Shown here in pieces: positions 31,556 to 41,044 of a stretch of DNA of 61,860 bases; within the stretch, counting starts at the first letter, position 1, and each line of letters starts with the position of its first letter. The DNA is from an uncultured Elusimicrobia bacterium (GTDB lineage Bacteria; Elusimicrobiota; Elusimicrobia; Elusimicrobiales; UBA9959), in assembly GCA_903879915.1 (NCBI GenBank), contig CAIRNJ010000072.1, positions 1-61,860 of the forward strand. The letters are read 5' to 3'. The translations under genes were made by a program, and so were the position numbers. The notes under the pieces were generated by a model. That model was not told the DNA's origin. It searched no databases and worked only from the letters and a program-made list of their open reading frames with translations.

Positions 31556-33511
31556 ATGAACCGCGTCCTGTTATGCCTGCCGCTTTTTGCCGTGCTCTGT
31601 TCAGCGCCGGCAAAAGCCGAAGTTTCCAGCGAATCCGACTTTTTTACTTTTGAGCGGGCCAGCCTTGAAGAGATACTTAACATCAAGACTTCGGTGGCCT
31701 CCCGCACCTCCATGAAGCTGCGCGAAACCCCCGGGCTGGTGACCGTGATGACCGAAGAGGACATACGCCTTTCGGGCGCCAGGGACCTGGTGGACCTGCT
31801 GCGGCTGGTGCCCGATTTCGAATTTTCCGTGGACGTGCAGGGCAACCTCGGCCTCGGCGTAAAAGGGAATTCCGGCAACGAGGGCAAAGTCCTTTTGCTC
31901 TGGGACGGGCAGCCCTACAACGAGCTCATGTATTCCACCGTGCAGTACGACAGGTTCCCGGTGGACCAGATAGAAAAAATAGAGATAATAAGGGGCCCGG
32001 GATCGGTGATGTACGGCGGCGTGGGAGAGCTGGCGGTAATAAATATAATGACAAAGACCGCCCGCTCCCTGAACGGCAGCAGGGCGTACGCCGGCTACGG
32101 GCAGATGCGCGGGGCGCCGGGCAGGCGCTTCGCCGGCTATCAGTTCGGCAAGGTGTACGGCGACACGAAGGTCACGGCCCTCGCGCATTTTTCGTCGGCC
32201 CAGCGCAGCGACAGGACCTACAGGGATTTTGCCGGCGGTTCCTACGACATGAACGGCGATTCGGACCTGAAAGAGAAAAATCTGAACCTGTCGCTCAAGA
32301 GGAAAGGCCTCAGCCTGCGGTTCATAGCGGACGACTACTCCCAGCTGGAGCGGGACCACTTCACCACGCTGCTCGCTACGGGCGCCACCAGGGTAGAATT
32401 CCCGGTCTATTCCTTCGAGATCAAAGATTCCTTCCAGGCCGCGGAGAACCTGAAGCTGGAGTCCAGATTCTCCTACCAGTATTCCACGCCCTGGAAGGAG
32501 CTGGACGAACATTTCCCTTACGACAAGACGGTCAAAAAAGATATCGCCGGGGTAACGGCGTTCTATGAACCTCCCGGCAAGGCCAGCCTTATAGGCGGCG
32601 CCGAATTCAGCCACGACGAGGTGGAAGTGGGCGCGCGGACCGGGGCCAGTTCTTCTTCCGGAACTCTCACCGGAGCCCAGTACGACAACCTGGCCTTTTT
32701 CGCCCAGGCGACGCTCAACCTCGACATCTTCAACATTATCGCCGGCGGCAGGTTCGACCGGCACTCCCACAGCGGCTCCTCCTTCGTGCCAAGGCTGGCG
32801 CTGACGAAGCTGGTGAACGATTTTAATTTCAAGGCCATTTACAGCGGGGCTTTCCGCGCCCCCTCCATAGAGAATATGCGCCTTAACCCGGCCATAGAGC
32901 CGGAGCGCACCACCACTGCGGAACTGGAGGCGGGCTATAAGGTAAGCGAATGGCTGTTCGTGTCCGCGAACGCCTTCGACATAACGATAAAAGACCCGAT
33001 CGTGTTCTATTATGACGGGACGGAACATTATGTAAATTATCCGAAGACCGGCACGCGCGGCTACGGGCTCGGCGTTAAATATAAAAAGGACGGCGATTAC
33101 CTGGAACTGGGCTATTCGGCGTATTCCGCGGACAAGAACCGGGTGGAGCAGTACAGGAACCTGAAGGACTCGTCGGCCATGCTGGCTTTTCCCAAGTATA
33201 AGGCCGTGCTGAATTCCCGCTATCAATTCGGCAAAAGGCTTACCGCGTCGCCGTCCGTGATCTATCTCTCCGAGCGCTACGCCTATAACGCGGCGGCCGA
33301 AACCAAAAGGTACGCCCCTATAACGCTGGCGAACATTTATTTTTCGGTGAAGGACTGCCTGGCGAAGGACCTGGAATTAGGGCTCGGCGTGTACGATCTG
33401 TTCGGCGCGAACTACAGTTATCTGCAGCCTTATTACACCGCCGGCTATGAACACCCGCCGCTGCCGGCGGCGTCCCGGGAAATTTTTGTAAAGGCGGCGT
33501 ATGAATTTTAA
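31556..33511 (+). CDS. TonB-dependent outer-membrane receptor
   Basis: 651 residues. Signal peptide MNRVLLCLPLFAVLCSAPAKA. Residues about 40-170 are the plug domain: RETPGLVTVMTEEDIRLSG, DLLRLVPDFEF, IEIIRGPGSVMYG and VINIMTK. The remainder is a beta barrel of alternating aromatic strands ending in YEF, the usual C-terminal insertion signal. It takes up a scarce ligand through energised transport. A periplasmic binding protein and kinases follow in the same transcript, so the ligand may also be a signal. No TonB box could be assigned with certainty. Confidence 0.92.
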   Translation: MNRVLLCLPLFAVLCSAPAKAEVSSESDFFTFERASLEEILNIKTSVASRTSMKLRETPGLVTVMTEEDIRLSGARDLVDLLRLVPDFEFSVDVQGNLGLGVKGNSGNEGKVLLLWDGQPYNELMYSTVQYDRFPVDQIEKIEIIRGPGSVMYGGVGELAVINIMTKTARSLNGSRAYAGYGQMRGAPGRRFAGYQFGKVYGDTKVTALAHFSSAQRSDRTYRDFAGGSYDMNGDSDLKEKNLNLSLKRKGLSLRFIADDYSQLERDHFTTLLATGATRVEFPVYSFEIKDSFQAAENLKLESRFSYQYSTPWKELDEHFPYDKTVKKDIAGVTAFYEPPGKASLIGGAEFSHDEVEVGARTGASSSSGTLTGAQYDNLAFFAQATLNLDIFNIIAGGRFDRHSHSGSSFVPRLALTKLVNDFNFKAIYSGAFRAPSIENMRLNPAIEPERTTTAELEAGYKVSEWLFVSANAFDITIKDPIVFYYDGTEHYVNYPKTGTRGYGLGVKYKKDGDYLELGYSAYSADKNRVEQYRNLKDSSAMLAFPKYKAVLNSRYQFGKRLTASPSVIYLSERYAYNAAAETKRYAPITLANIYFSVKDCLAKDLELGLGVYDLFGANYSYLQPYYTAGYEHPPLPAASREIFVKAAYEF

Positions 33512-34382
33512 GCTTCTCTGCTGCGCCTCGGCCGCCCTGCTGCCCTTCGCCCCCCCAGCCGGGGCGGCGGCGGACAGCGCCGCGGCGGTGCTTTCCTCCG
33601 GCGGCGGCGCCTACATGGAAGCGTTCTCCGCTTTCCAGGCGGCCTACGGCGCCAGCGTCAAATATTACGACGCGTCCAAAGAGCGGCCCGAGCTCCCGGC
33701 GGGCGTTAAGACCGTGGTCGCTTTCGGGGCCAAGGCCGCCAGCCAGGCTTACCCCGCGGGGATGAACGTGGTCTACTGCATGGCCCCGGGCTTCTTCCTC
33801 AACCCGAAGGGCCGGGAAGGCCGGACCGTGAAGATAAGCATGATACCCGGCTTCGGCAATACCCTCGCGAAATTCAAAGAGATACAGCCTTCCCTGAAAA
33901 GGCTGCGGGTTTTCTGGCTCCTGCCCGACTTCGCCGCCGACGCCGAGGAGCTGCGGGCGGCGGGCGCGGCCCGCGGCATAGAGATCTCCACGGTAAAGGT
34001 AGAGGCCATAGCGGAACTGCCGGGCCTGCTGCGCCGGGGCCTGGGCGAGATGGACGCTTTCTGGCTGCCGCCCGACCCCTTCCTGATCTCGCCCGAAAGC
34101 CTGATGATGCTGCGCGAGTTCTCCTGGGGCAATTCCATACCGTTCTACGCCTCCACCAAGGGCATAGCGCGCGAAGGCGCCGCCGCCGCCGTGGGGGCCA
34201 GTTTCGCCGAGATAGGGGCCGCCGCCGCGGCAGCCGCCAAAAGCCTGCAGGCCGGGGAAACTCCCGCGGCCACCATCTACCCGGGAAAGGAGGAGCTGAC
34301 GCTTAACGCCACGGCCGCGAAAAAGTGCGGGCTGGAGTTCACGCCGGAAATACTGCGCGAAGCCAGCTACCTGTTCCCATGA
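33501..34382 (+). CDS. ABC-type substrate-binding protein without permease
   Basis: 293 residues. Signal peptide (MNFKLLCCASAALLPFAPPAGA), then a two-lobed PF04392-like fold: KTVVAFGAKAASQA, YCMAPGFF and SMIPGFGNTLAKFKEI, with VFWLLPDFAADAEELRAAG and IPFYASTKGIAREGAAAAVG in the second lobe. Its gene overlaps the TonB receptor by 11 bp and the kinase by 4 bp. No permease or ATPase gene is near, so it more likely delivers ligand to the sensor kinase than to a transporter. Confidence 0.82.
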   Translation: MNFKLLCCASAALLPFAPPAGAAADSAAAVLSSGGGAYMEAFSAFQAAYGASVKYYDASKERPELPAGVKTVVAFGAKAASQAYPAGMNVVYCMAPGFFLNPKGREGRTVKISMIPGFGNTLAKFKEIQPSLKRLRVFWLLPDFAADAEELRAAGAARGIEISTVKVEAIAELPGLLRRGLGEMDAFWLPPDPFLISPESLMMLREFSWGNSIPFYASTKGIAREGAAAAVGASFAEIGAAAAAAAKSLQAGETPAATIYPGKEELTLNATAAKKCGLEFTPEILREASYLFP

Positions 34383-36226
34383 AACTCTATCTTAAGACGC
34401 TGCTTTTCATCCTGCTGCTGATCGGCGCGGCCTTCTGCGTGAATATTTATTTTTCCAGCGCGGCGGTCTCCGAGGCCATGGGCGGGCAGATAACCGACTC
34501 GGCGGCCTCGGCGGCGGCCGATCTTACCCTGGGTTTCCAGAAAGCTTTTCTTTCGGGCAGGGAGCTGGACGGCATCACGGCGCTGCACGCCTTCGCCCAG
34601 AAGACCGGGGCGGTGTACGCCGGGATGGTGACCGCGGAGGGAACGATAATCGCGCACACCAACGTGGCCCTGACCGGCACCAGGCTGGCCGACCCCCTGA
34701 TGCTCAGGGGCGCGCGCTCGGCGGCGCCGGTCTTCCGCCGGACCATTTACAACGGCACGGAGATAGTGGACGCGGTGATCCCCGTCACCCGCCACAAGCA
34801 TTCCTCAGCAGAGGACATCCTCTTTGAAGGGCTGGGAACGGCCGGGGAGATCTCCGGTTTCCTGCGGGCCGGCCTGCCGCTGACCTCCGCCCGCAAGGCC
34901 GAGCAGGACATAACCTTCAAGCTGCTCATCCTGGCCCTGTTCATCGCGTCCGCGGCCGCGCTGCTGTCGGCGCTTTTCGCCAGGGTTATCCTGCGGCAGG
35001 TCTCCCTGCTGGGCGAGGGCATACGCAAAGTGCGAGAAGGCGACTACGATTTTTCCGTGCCTGTCATCTCCCGGGACGAACTGGGCGACGTGGCGGAAAG
35101 CTTCAATAAGCTGAGCCGCGGCCTCTCCGAGACCACCGTTTCGAAACAATACCTGGACTCGGTGCTGGAGAGCATGCCGGACCCGCTGCTGATCACCGAC
35201 GTGGCCGGGAATATCCTGAAGGCCAACCGGGCCGCCGCGGAGTTCTCGGGCTACGACTTCCTTCCCCCGGGCGCGCAGAACCTCGGGGAACTGCTGCAGC
35301 CGCAGGCGGAAGGGGCGCAGCCGCCGTTCCCGCTGCTGGCCAAGAGCGGGCACATCAAGGAAATGGACCTCTGGCTGAAAGCGCGGGACGGCAAAAAGCT
35401 GCCGGTCATGCTTTCAGCGGCCTTTATCGGCGGCGAAGGCCGCAGGCAGATAGTGATGGTGCTCAAGGACACGTCCCAGCACAAAGAATCCGAAGCCCGG
35501 CTGGCGCAGTACCTGAAAGAAGTGGAGACGGTCAACAGCGAGCTGGACGCCTTCGCGCATACGGTCTCCCACGACCTGAAAGAGCCGCTGCGCGGCATCG
35601 AGATGTTCTCCGGCATGCTGCTTTCGGATTACGGCGCCAAGCTCGAGCCGCAGGCCGGTGACTACCTGCACCGGGTGCTGAAGGCCTCCGGCCGCATGCG
35701 CCGCCTCATCGACGACCTGCTGAGCTACGCGCGGGTGGCCAGGGTACGCAACCCTTACGAGCGCGCCTCCACGGCGATACTGGCCGCCGAGGCGGTGGCC
35801 GGGATCTCCGCCCTGGTGGAGGAACACAAGGCCGTGGTGAGGGTGTCGGAGAACCTGCCGGAGATCTTCTGCGACCCCGTCAAGATGCGGCAGGTTTTCC
35901 AGAACCTGGTCAGCAACGCCATAAAATACAATGACAAGCCCGTGCCGGAGATAGACATAAGCGCGGAAAAATTCGGGGACTATTACTGGAAATTCTCGGT
36001 GAAGGACAACGGCATAGGCATCCCCGCCCAGTATTTCGAGGAGATCTTTAAAATATTCAAGCGGCTGCACTCGCGCCAGGAATACGGCGGGGGCACCGGG
36101 GCGGGGCTGGCGATAGTCAAAAAGATAGTAGAGGAGCACAACGGCAGGATCTGGGTAGAATCGGCCGAAGGAAAAGGCTCCGTGTTCTACGCCCTTATCC
36201 CGGCGGACCTGCGCGCCAAGCCGTGA
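34379..36226 (+). CDS. Membrane sensor histidine kinase (HAMP-PAS)
   Basis: 615 residues. TM1 at about 6-24, a periplasmic sensor of about 150 residues, TM2 at about 181-203, HAMP to about 255, PAS at about 257-370, then HisKA with VSHDLKEPLRG (H398) and HATPase_c with NLVSNAIKY, DNGIGIP and GGGTGAGLAI. The type resembles bacteriophytochrome-like and Cph1-family kinases that partner Rcp1-type regulators, which follow. The start ATGA overlaps the preceding gene. The periplasmic sensor domain could receive the ligand-bound binding protein. Confidence 0.92.
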   Translation: MKLYLKTLLFILLLIGAAFCVNIYFSSAAVSEAMGGQITDSAASAAADLTLGFQKAFLSGRELDGITALHAFAQKTGAVYAGMVTAEGTIIAHTNVALTGTRLADPLMLRGARSAAPVFRRTIYNGTEIVDAVIPVTRHKHSSAEDILFEGLGTAGEISGFLRAGLPLTSARKAEQDITFKLLILALFIASAAALLSALFARVILRQVSLLGEGIRKVREGDYDFSVPVISRDELGDVAESFNKLSRGLSETTVSKQYLDSVLESMPDPLLITDVAGNILKANRAAAEFSGYDFLPPGAQNLGELLQPQAEGAQPPFPLLAKSGHIKEMDLWLKARDGKKLPVMLSAAFIGGEGRRQIVMVLKDTSQHKESEARLAQYLKEVETVNSELDAFAHTVSHDLKEPLRGIEMFSGMLLSDYGAKLEPQAGDYLHRVLKASGRMRRLIDDLLSYARVARVRNPYERASTAILAAEAVAGISALVEEHKAVVRVSENLPEIFCDPVKMRQVFQNLVSNAIKYNDKPVPEIDISAEKFGDYYWKFSVKDNGIGIPAQYFEEIFKIFKRLHSRQEYGGGTGAGLAIVKKIVEEHNGRIWVESAEGKGSVFYALIPADLRAKP

Positions 36227-36248
36227 CCGTACGCAGCCGCGGAGGCTT

Positions 36249-36692
36249 ATGACCAAAGAGAACGACAAGCTGAGCATCCTGCTGGTGGAGGACAACGAGG
36301 ACGACGTGATCATCGCCCGGCGCGCCTTCAGGGAATTCAAGTTCATCTCCGCCGTCCACATAGCGCGCGACGGGCAGGAAGCGCTGGACATGCTTTCAGG
36401 CGCCGGCGGCCGGGAAGGAGCGGCGCCGCTGCGCCCGTCCCTGATACTGCTGGACATCACCCTGCCGCTGATGGACGGGATAGCGGTGCTCAAGCAGCTC
36501 AAGGCCTCCCCCCGCCTGCGCGCGATACCGGTGGTGATGCTCACCACTTCCTCCAGGCACGAAGATATCGTGCGCAGCTACGAGAACGGCGCGGTCTCCT
36601 ACATCACCAAGCCCGCTTCGCTGGCCGAGTTCCTGGAGCTGGTGCGCAAGTTCGAAATTTACTGGGTATCCGTTTCAAAACTGCCGCTATAA
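36249..36692 (+). CDS. Single-domain response regulator (Rcp1 type)
   Basis: 147 residues, receiver only. Acidic pocket ILLVEDNEDD, phospho-acceptor D69 in LILLDITLPLMDG, TTS near 98 and K in YITKPAS. The insert before the Asp and the NEDDV motif fit the Rcp1 group that serves phytochrome-like kinases. GGAGG precedes the ATG. With no output domain it probably passes phosphate on or acts by binding. Confidence 0.93.
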   Translation: MTKENDKLSILLVEDNEDDVIIARRAFREFKFISAVHIARDGQEALDMLSGAGGREGAAPLRPSLILLDITLPLMDGIAVLKQLKASPRLRAIPVVMLTTSSRHEDIVRSYENGAVSYITKPASLAEFLELVRKFEIYWVSVSKLPL

Positions 36693-36700
36693 GAGGCCGA

Positions 36701-37381
36701 ATGTCAGACACACAAAAACTAAGCATCCCGGGCATCGCCATCGTGAAGTGGCGCAGCATCGCGAACATCCTGGCGCAGCTCGCCGGGATGCCCGCCGGCA
36801 TCTATGTGGTGGACGAGGACGACATCCGGGTGATAGGCACCAGCCAGGGCCCCGCCAAACCCTTCGCGCAGAGCGACCTGCTCAAGATAAAGCCGGGCAT
36901 CCGCGCCTACTCCGCGGAAGTCATACGGTCGCGGGAAAAGCTGATCGTGACCGACGCGGCAAAGAACCCCGCCTGGAAGAACAGGGCGGGCGCCAAAGCG
37001 GGCTACGTAGCCTACGCCGGGGTGCCGGTCTTCCGCCCGGACGGCGAGATCTTCGGCAGCATCTGCCTTTTCGACCGCAAGCCGAACAAGTTCGGCGGCG
37101 TGGTGGTCAGCCTGATGGAGGAATTCAGCGAGCTGATCACGGGGCACCTGGCCCTGATAACGAAGAACACCCAGCTGGAAGAAACGCTCAAGGAAGTGCG
37201 CACGCTGCAGGGCCTTATCCCTATCTGCGCGCAATGCAAGAAGATCCGCGACGACAAAGGCTTCTGGCAGAAGGTGGAGGTCTACCTGGAGGAGCGCTCC
37301 GACGTCAGGTTCACCCACGGCCTTTGCGACGACTGCATGCGCAAGCTCTATACCAAGGAAGAGCTGCCAGAGAGGAAGTAA
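36701..37381 (+). CDS. GAF-domain protein with C-terminal four-cysteine motif
   Basis: 226 residues. GAF domain at about 20-160 (GIYVVDEDDIRVIG, AGVPVFRPDGEIFGSICLFD). After a short helix the end reads LIPICAQCKKIRDDKGFWQK and FTHGLCDDCMRKLY. This paired C-x2-C plus C-x2-C tail is often found at the end of bacterial sensor proteins and may bind zinc or another metal; its role is not known. No kinase domain. It lies 8 bp after the regulator gene, so it is a partner in the same relay. Confidence 0.85.
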   Translation: MSDTQKLSIPGIAIVKWRSIANILAQLAGMPAGIYVVDEDDIRVIGTSQGPAKPFAQSDLLKIKPGIRAYSAEVIRSREKLIVTDAAKNPAWKNRAGAKAGYVAYAGVPVFRPDGEIFGSICLFDRKPNKFGGVVVSLMEEFSELITGHLALITKNTQLEETLKEVRTLQGLIPICAQCKKIRDDKGFWQKVEVYLEERSDVRFTHGLCDDCMRKLYTKEELPERK

Positions 37382-37440
37382 GGAGCACGCGGGACCGGCC
37401 GGCCTCTGGCCCGGCGCAGCCTGCCGCGGGAGGTTTTTAA

Positions 37441-39465
37441 ATGGCATTAGGACCCATACTGCTGGCGGAGGACGACCAGCAACAGACGGAGCTGGCGCTG
37501 GCCGCCCTGAAAGCGAACAATTTAGCGAACCCGGTGGTAACGGTAAAGGACGGCGAGGAAGCCCTGGCTTTCCTCCGCCGCGAGGGCAAATACCAGCTGC
37601 GCGGGCAGGAGGACCCCGCCGCGGTGCTGCTGGCCATAACAATGCCGCGCCTGGACGGCATAGAAACGCTGCGCGCCATCCGCGAGGACCCCGCGCTGAG
37701 GGCGCTGCCGGTGATCATGCTGGCCTCCTCCGCCGAAGAGCTGGCCCTGGCGAAGACCCGGAACCTGAGCGCCAACGCCTACCTGGTAAAACCGGTCGGC
37801 TTCGGGAATTTCAGCGCGGCGGCCCGTACCGCCGGCGTATTCTGGGCGCTGCTCGCCGCCCTCCCCCGCGCCGAAACGCGCCCGGAGCAGCCGCAGCCCG
37901 GCGCGCCGGCGCCGCTGCGGGTACTGTACCTGGAGGATTCGCCCGACGACGCCGAGATCATCCGCGCCCTGCTTACCACCGCCGTCCAAGACATCAGGCT
38001 GGACCACGCCGGAACGCGGGAAGAATACGGCGCCTTTCTGGGCAGCCGCGTCTACGACATCATCCTGACCGACTTCAACATCCCGGGCTTCGACGGGTTC
38101 GCCTCGCTGAAGCAGGCCGCGGACCTGGCGCCGGGCGTGCCGGTGATCTGCATCTCCGGCGCGATAGGCGAGGAGACCGCCGTAGCGCTGCTCAAGGCCG
38201 GGGCCGTGGATTACCTGCTCAAGGACAGGCGGGCGCGGCTCCCCTCTTCCATCGAGCGGGCGGTAGCCGAAGCGAAAGCAAAGACGGAGCGGCGCCTGGC
38301 CACCGAGGCGCTGCGCCGCAGCGAGACCAGGTTCCGCATGCTGTCTGAAAGCCTGCCGGGCTTCGTTTATACGCGCCTCGCCGGCCCGGTCTGCGCGCTG
38401 ACCTTCGCCAACAAGGCCGCCGAGACCATTACCGGCTACGCGCCGGAAGAGCTGCTGGCCGACAACGGCGTTTACGAGCGGGCCGTGCTGCCGGCCTTCC
38501 GCGGGGCGGTAGAGGCCGCCATGCGCGCCGCGCTGGCCGGCGGGCTGCCCTACCAGCTCCGCTACCGGCTGCGGCGCAAGGACGCCCGGGAGATCTGGGT
38601 GGAGGAGTTCGGCACCGGGATCTGCGACGAGAACGGCCGGGTGAACGGCCTGGCCGGGATAATCCTCGACATCGACGAGGAAACCCAGGCGCAGGAGCAG
38701 AAGCAGCGCCTGATGGACCAGCTGCAGGAGAAGAAGCAGGAGATGGAGAACTTCCTTTACATCACCACCCACGACCTGCGCTCGCCGCTGATAAATATCC
38801 AGGGCTTCAGCCATAACCTGCTCAAGGACTTCACGGAGCTGCGGGAAACGCTCAAAGCGGCCGCGCTGCCGGAAAGCGTCCGGGGCCCGGTGGACGCGAT
38901 CACCGCCAAGCGCATTCCTTCGGCCCTGAATTTCATCGGCGAAAGCGCCCGGAAGATGGACCACTTCATAGGCGCCCTGCTGAAAGTTTCGCGCCTGGGC
39001 CGGGTGGAAATGCGCCCGCAGGCGCTGGACGTGAACGCGATCCTGCGCGGCGCCCTGGACGTCCTGCGCTACCAGTTGGAGGAGACGGGCGCCGCGGTGA
39101 AGACCGGCGACCTGCCGCCCTGCAGGGCCGACGCCGACGCGCTGAACCATATCCTCAGCAACCTGCTGGCCAACGCCGTGAAGTACCGCGACAAGAACCG
39201 CAGGCTGGAAATAACGGTGCGCGGCGAAAAAAGCGGCCCCGCCACCGCGCTTTACGCGATCTCGGACAACGGCATCGGGATCAGCAAGCTGGACCTGCCC
39301 GATATCTGGCGCATTTTTTCCGGCAGCAGGAACGCCGGCGCGGAAAAGGGAGAGGGCATAGGCCTGGCTATGAGCCGGATGATGACGAAAAAGAACGGCG
39401 GCAGGATCTGGGCCGAGTCAAAAGAAGGCGAGGGCTCCGTTTTTTATATAGAACTGCCGGCTTAG
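37441..39465 (+). CDS. Hybrid response regulator-histidine kinase with degenerate first receiver
   Basis: 674 residues. REC1 (1-135) keeps the acidic E10-D11-D12 pocket and K117, but the phospho-acceptor position is A65 (LLAITMPRLDG), codon GCC where GAC is expected. REC2 (160-265) is intact with D211 in ILTDFNIPGFDG. A PAS domain (about 290-415), a coiled coil, HisKA with ITTHDLRSPL (H444) and HATPase_c (ANAVKYRDK, DNGIGISKLDLP) follow. Receivers at the N-terminus followed by a kinase indicate that it responds to upstream phosphorylation. GGGAGG precedes the ATG; last gene of the operon. Confidence 0.92.
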   Translation: MALGPILLAEDDQQQTELALAALKANNLANPVVTVKDGEEALAFLRREGKYQLRGQEDPAAVLLAITMPRLDGIETLRAIREDPALRALPVIMLASSAEELALAKTRNLSANAYLVKPVGFGNFSAAARTAGVFWALLAALPRAETRPEQPQPGAPAPLRVLYLEDSPDDAEIIRALLTTAVQDIRLDHAGTREEYGAFLGSRVYDIILTDFNIPGFDGFASLKQAADLAPGVPVICISGAIGEETAVALLKAGAVDYLLKDRRARLPSSIERAVAEAKAKTERRLATEALRRSETRFRMLSESLPGFVYTRLAGPVCALTFANKAAETITGYAPEELLADNGVYERAVLPAFRGAVEAAMRAALAGGLPYQLRYRLRRKDAREIWVEEFGTGICDENGRVNGLAGIILDIDEETQAQEQKQRLMDQLQEKKQEMENFLYITTHDLRSPLINIQGFSHNLLKDFTELRETLKAAALPESVRGPVDAITAKRIPSALNFIGESARKMDHFIGALLKVSRLGRVEMRPQALDVNAILRGALDVLRYQLEETGAAVKTGDLPPCRADADALNHILSNLLANAVKYRDKNRRLEITVRGEKSGPATALYAISDNGIGISKLDLPDIWRIFSGSRNAGAEKGEGIGLAMSRMMTKKNGGRIWAESKEGEGSVFYIELPA

Positions 39466-39481
39466 GCGGGGCGGGCGCGGC

Positions 39482-41044
39482 TCATTCCAGCTGCGCCATT
39501 TCCGCCTGGCTTTTTATGTGCCGGGTCCCCTTGAACAGCGAGATCAGCGGTATCGCCAACAGCGCGGTATACGCCAGCCACCTGAAACAATCCGTGAACG
39601 AAAGCATCACCGCCTGCATGACCACCGCCTTATAGGCCAGGCCGTAGGCCGCCATGGGATTGCCCAGCAGGTGGTTCACCTGCCCCGCCCAGAGCCGGAA
39701 CTGCTCCCCATACGGAGAGATGTTCGCCCCCAGCGCCGACTGGTGCACCTGCGCCATGCGCGTCTGCATGGTGAAGATGATGGAGATGCCTATGCTGGCC
39801 CCGATGTTCCTGAGCAGGCTGAAGATGCCGCTGGCCTGCTGGATATCCGACTGGCGCAGGTTCGCCATGGTCAGGGTGGTCAGCGGCACGAAAGTAAAGC
39901 CCATCATCAGCCCGTTGAAGAACAGCGGCGCCATGATGTTCGCCTTGGCTATGCTGAGGTTCAGGCCGGAGAACATGATCAGCGTCACGGCTATGCCGAG
40001 GAAGCCGCAGACTATCATCAGCCGGTTGCCGAACTTGGAGATCATTTTGCTTATTATTATCATGGACAGCATCGAGCCGATGCCGCGCGGCATCATGGAC
40101 ATGCCGCTCTGGAAGGCAGGATAGCCCAGCAGCTGCTGCATGAAGATGGGCAGTATGGCCGTCGAGCCCATCATCACGGCGCCCTGCACCGCCATCAGCG
40201 CGGTGCCCACCACCAGGTTGCGGCTTTTCAGCAGGCGCAGGTTCATGAACGGGTTCCTGCGCCGCAGTTCCCACCAGGCGAACAGCGGCAGCGACACGGC
40301 GAAAATAAAGGTGCCGAGGCGTATCCAGACGTCGGCGAACCAGTCCACCTCCTGGCCCTTGTCTATCACCAGCTGGAAAGCGCCCAGCCCGATGATCATC
40401 AGCGCCAGGCCGAAATAGTCCACCTTGGCCGACCTGTCGCGCTTGAGGTAAGGCGGGTCCTCCAGGAACATGTTCTGCATCAGCAGGCCGAAGATGCCTA
40501 TCGGCACGTTGATATAGAAGATCCACCGCCAGGAGTAATTGTCAGTTATCCAGCCGCCGAGGATGGGGCCGATTATAGGCGCCACGATTATGCCCATGCC
40601 GTACGCGGCCATGGCCTGGCCGCGCTTTTCCTGCGGGAAGCTTTCCAGCAGCACCGCCTGCGCCAGCGGCTGCAGCCCGCCGCCGCCGATGCCCTGCAGG
40701 ATGCGCGCGATGATGAGCTGCGGCAGGCTGTGGGCCATGCCGCACAGCATTGAGGAAATAGTGAACATTGCCACGGAGATGGCCATATACCGCTTGCGGC
40801 CGATGAAAACGCTCAGCCAGCTGGAGGCGGCCAGCGTTATAGCACCGGCCACCAGGTAGCTGGTAAGCACCCAGGAAACCTCGTGCGTGGAGGCGGAAAG
40901 GCCGCCGGCGATATGCGGCAGCGAAACGTTGGCCACCGAGGTGTCCAGCACCTGCATGAACGTGGTCAGCAGCACGGAAAAAGCGACCAGCCACGGGGAG
41001 TGGGTGGGCCGCCAGAAACCGGGCTGGTGACTTTTTCCCGTCAT
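39482..41044 (-). CDS. EmrB/QacA-type MFS drug exporter (DHA2)
   Basis: 520 residues with about 14 membrane helices. The DHA2 signature LDTSVANVSLPHIAG is at helix 1, GRKRYM at the first loop and RILQGIGGGGLQPLAQA at the antiporter motif. It pumps drugs or other hydrophobic compounds by proton exchange. The start overlaps the membrane-fusion gene stop by one base (TGATG). With EmrA-like and TolC-like proteins it forms a tripartite pump across both membranes. Confidence 0.94.
   Translation of the reverse strand: MTGKSHQPGFWRPTHSPWLVAFSVLLTTFMQVLDTSVANVSLPHIAGGLSASTHEVSWVLTSYLVAGAITLAASSWLSVFIGRKRYMAISVAMFTISSMLCGMAHSLPQLIIARILQGIGGGGLQPLAQAVLLESFPQEKRGQAMAAYGMGIIVAPIIGPILGGWITDNYSWRWIFYINVPIGIFGLLMQNMFLEDPPYLKRDRSAKVDYFGLALMIIGLGAFQLVIDKGQEVDWFADVWIRLGTFIFAVSLPLFAWWELRRRNPFMNLRLLKSRNLVVGTALMAVQGAVMMGSTAILPIFMQQLLGYPAFQSGMSMMPRGIGSMLSMIIISKMISKFGNRLMIVCGFLGIAVTLIMFSGLNLSIAKANIMAPLFFNGLMMGFTFVPLTTLTMANLRQSDIQQASGIFSLLRNIGASIGISIIFTMQTRMAQVHQSALGANISPYGEQFRLWAGQVNHLLGNPMAAYGLAYKAVVMQAVMLSFTDCFRWLAYTALLAIPLISLFKGTRHIKSQAEMAQLE

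Noticed and set aside
31601-33226. 541-codon minus-strand open frame
   Set aside because: Antisense to the TonB receptor, which has signal peptide, plug and barrel marks.
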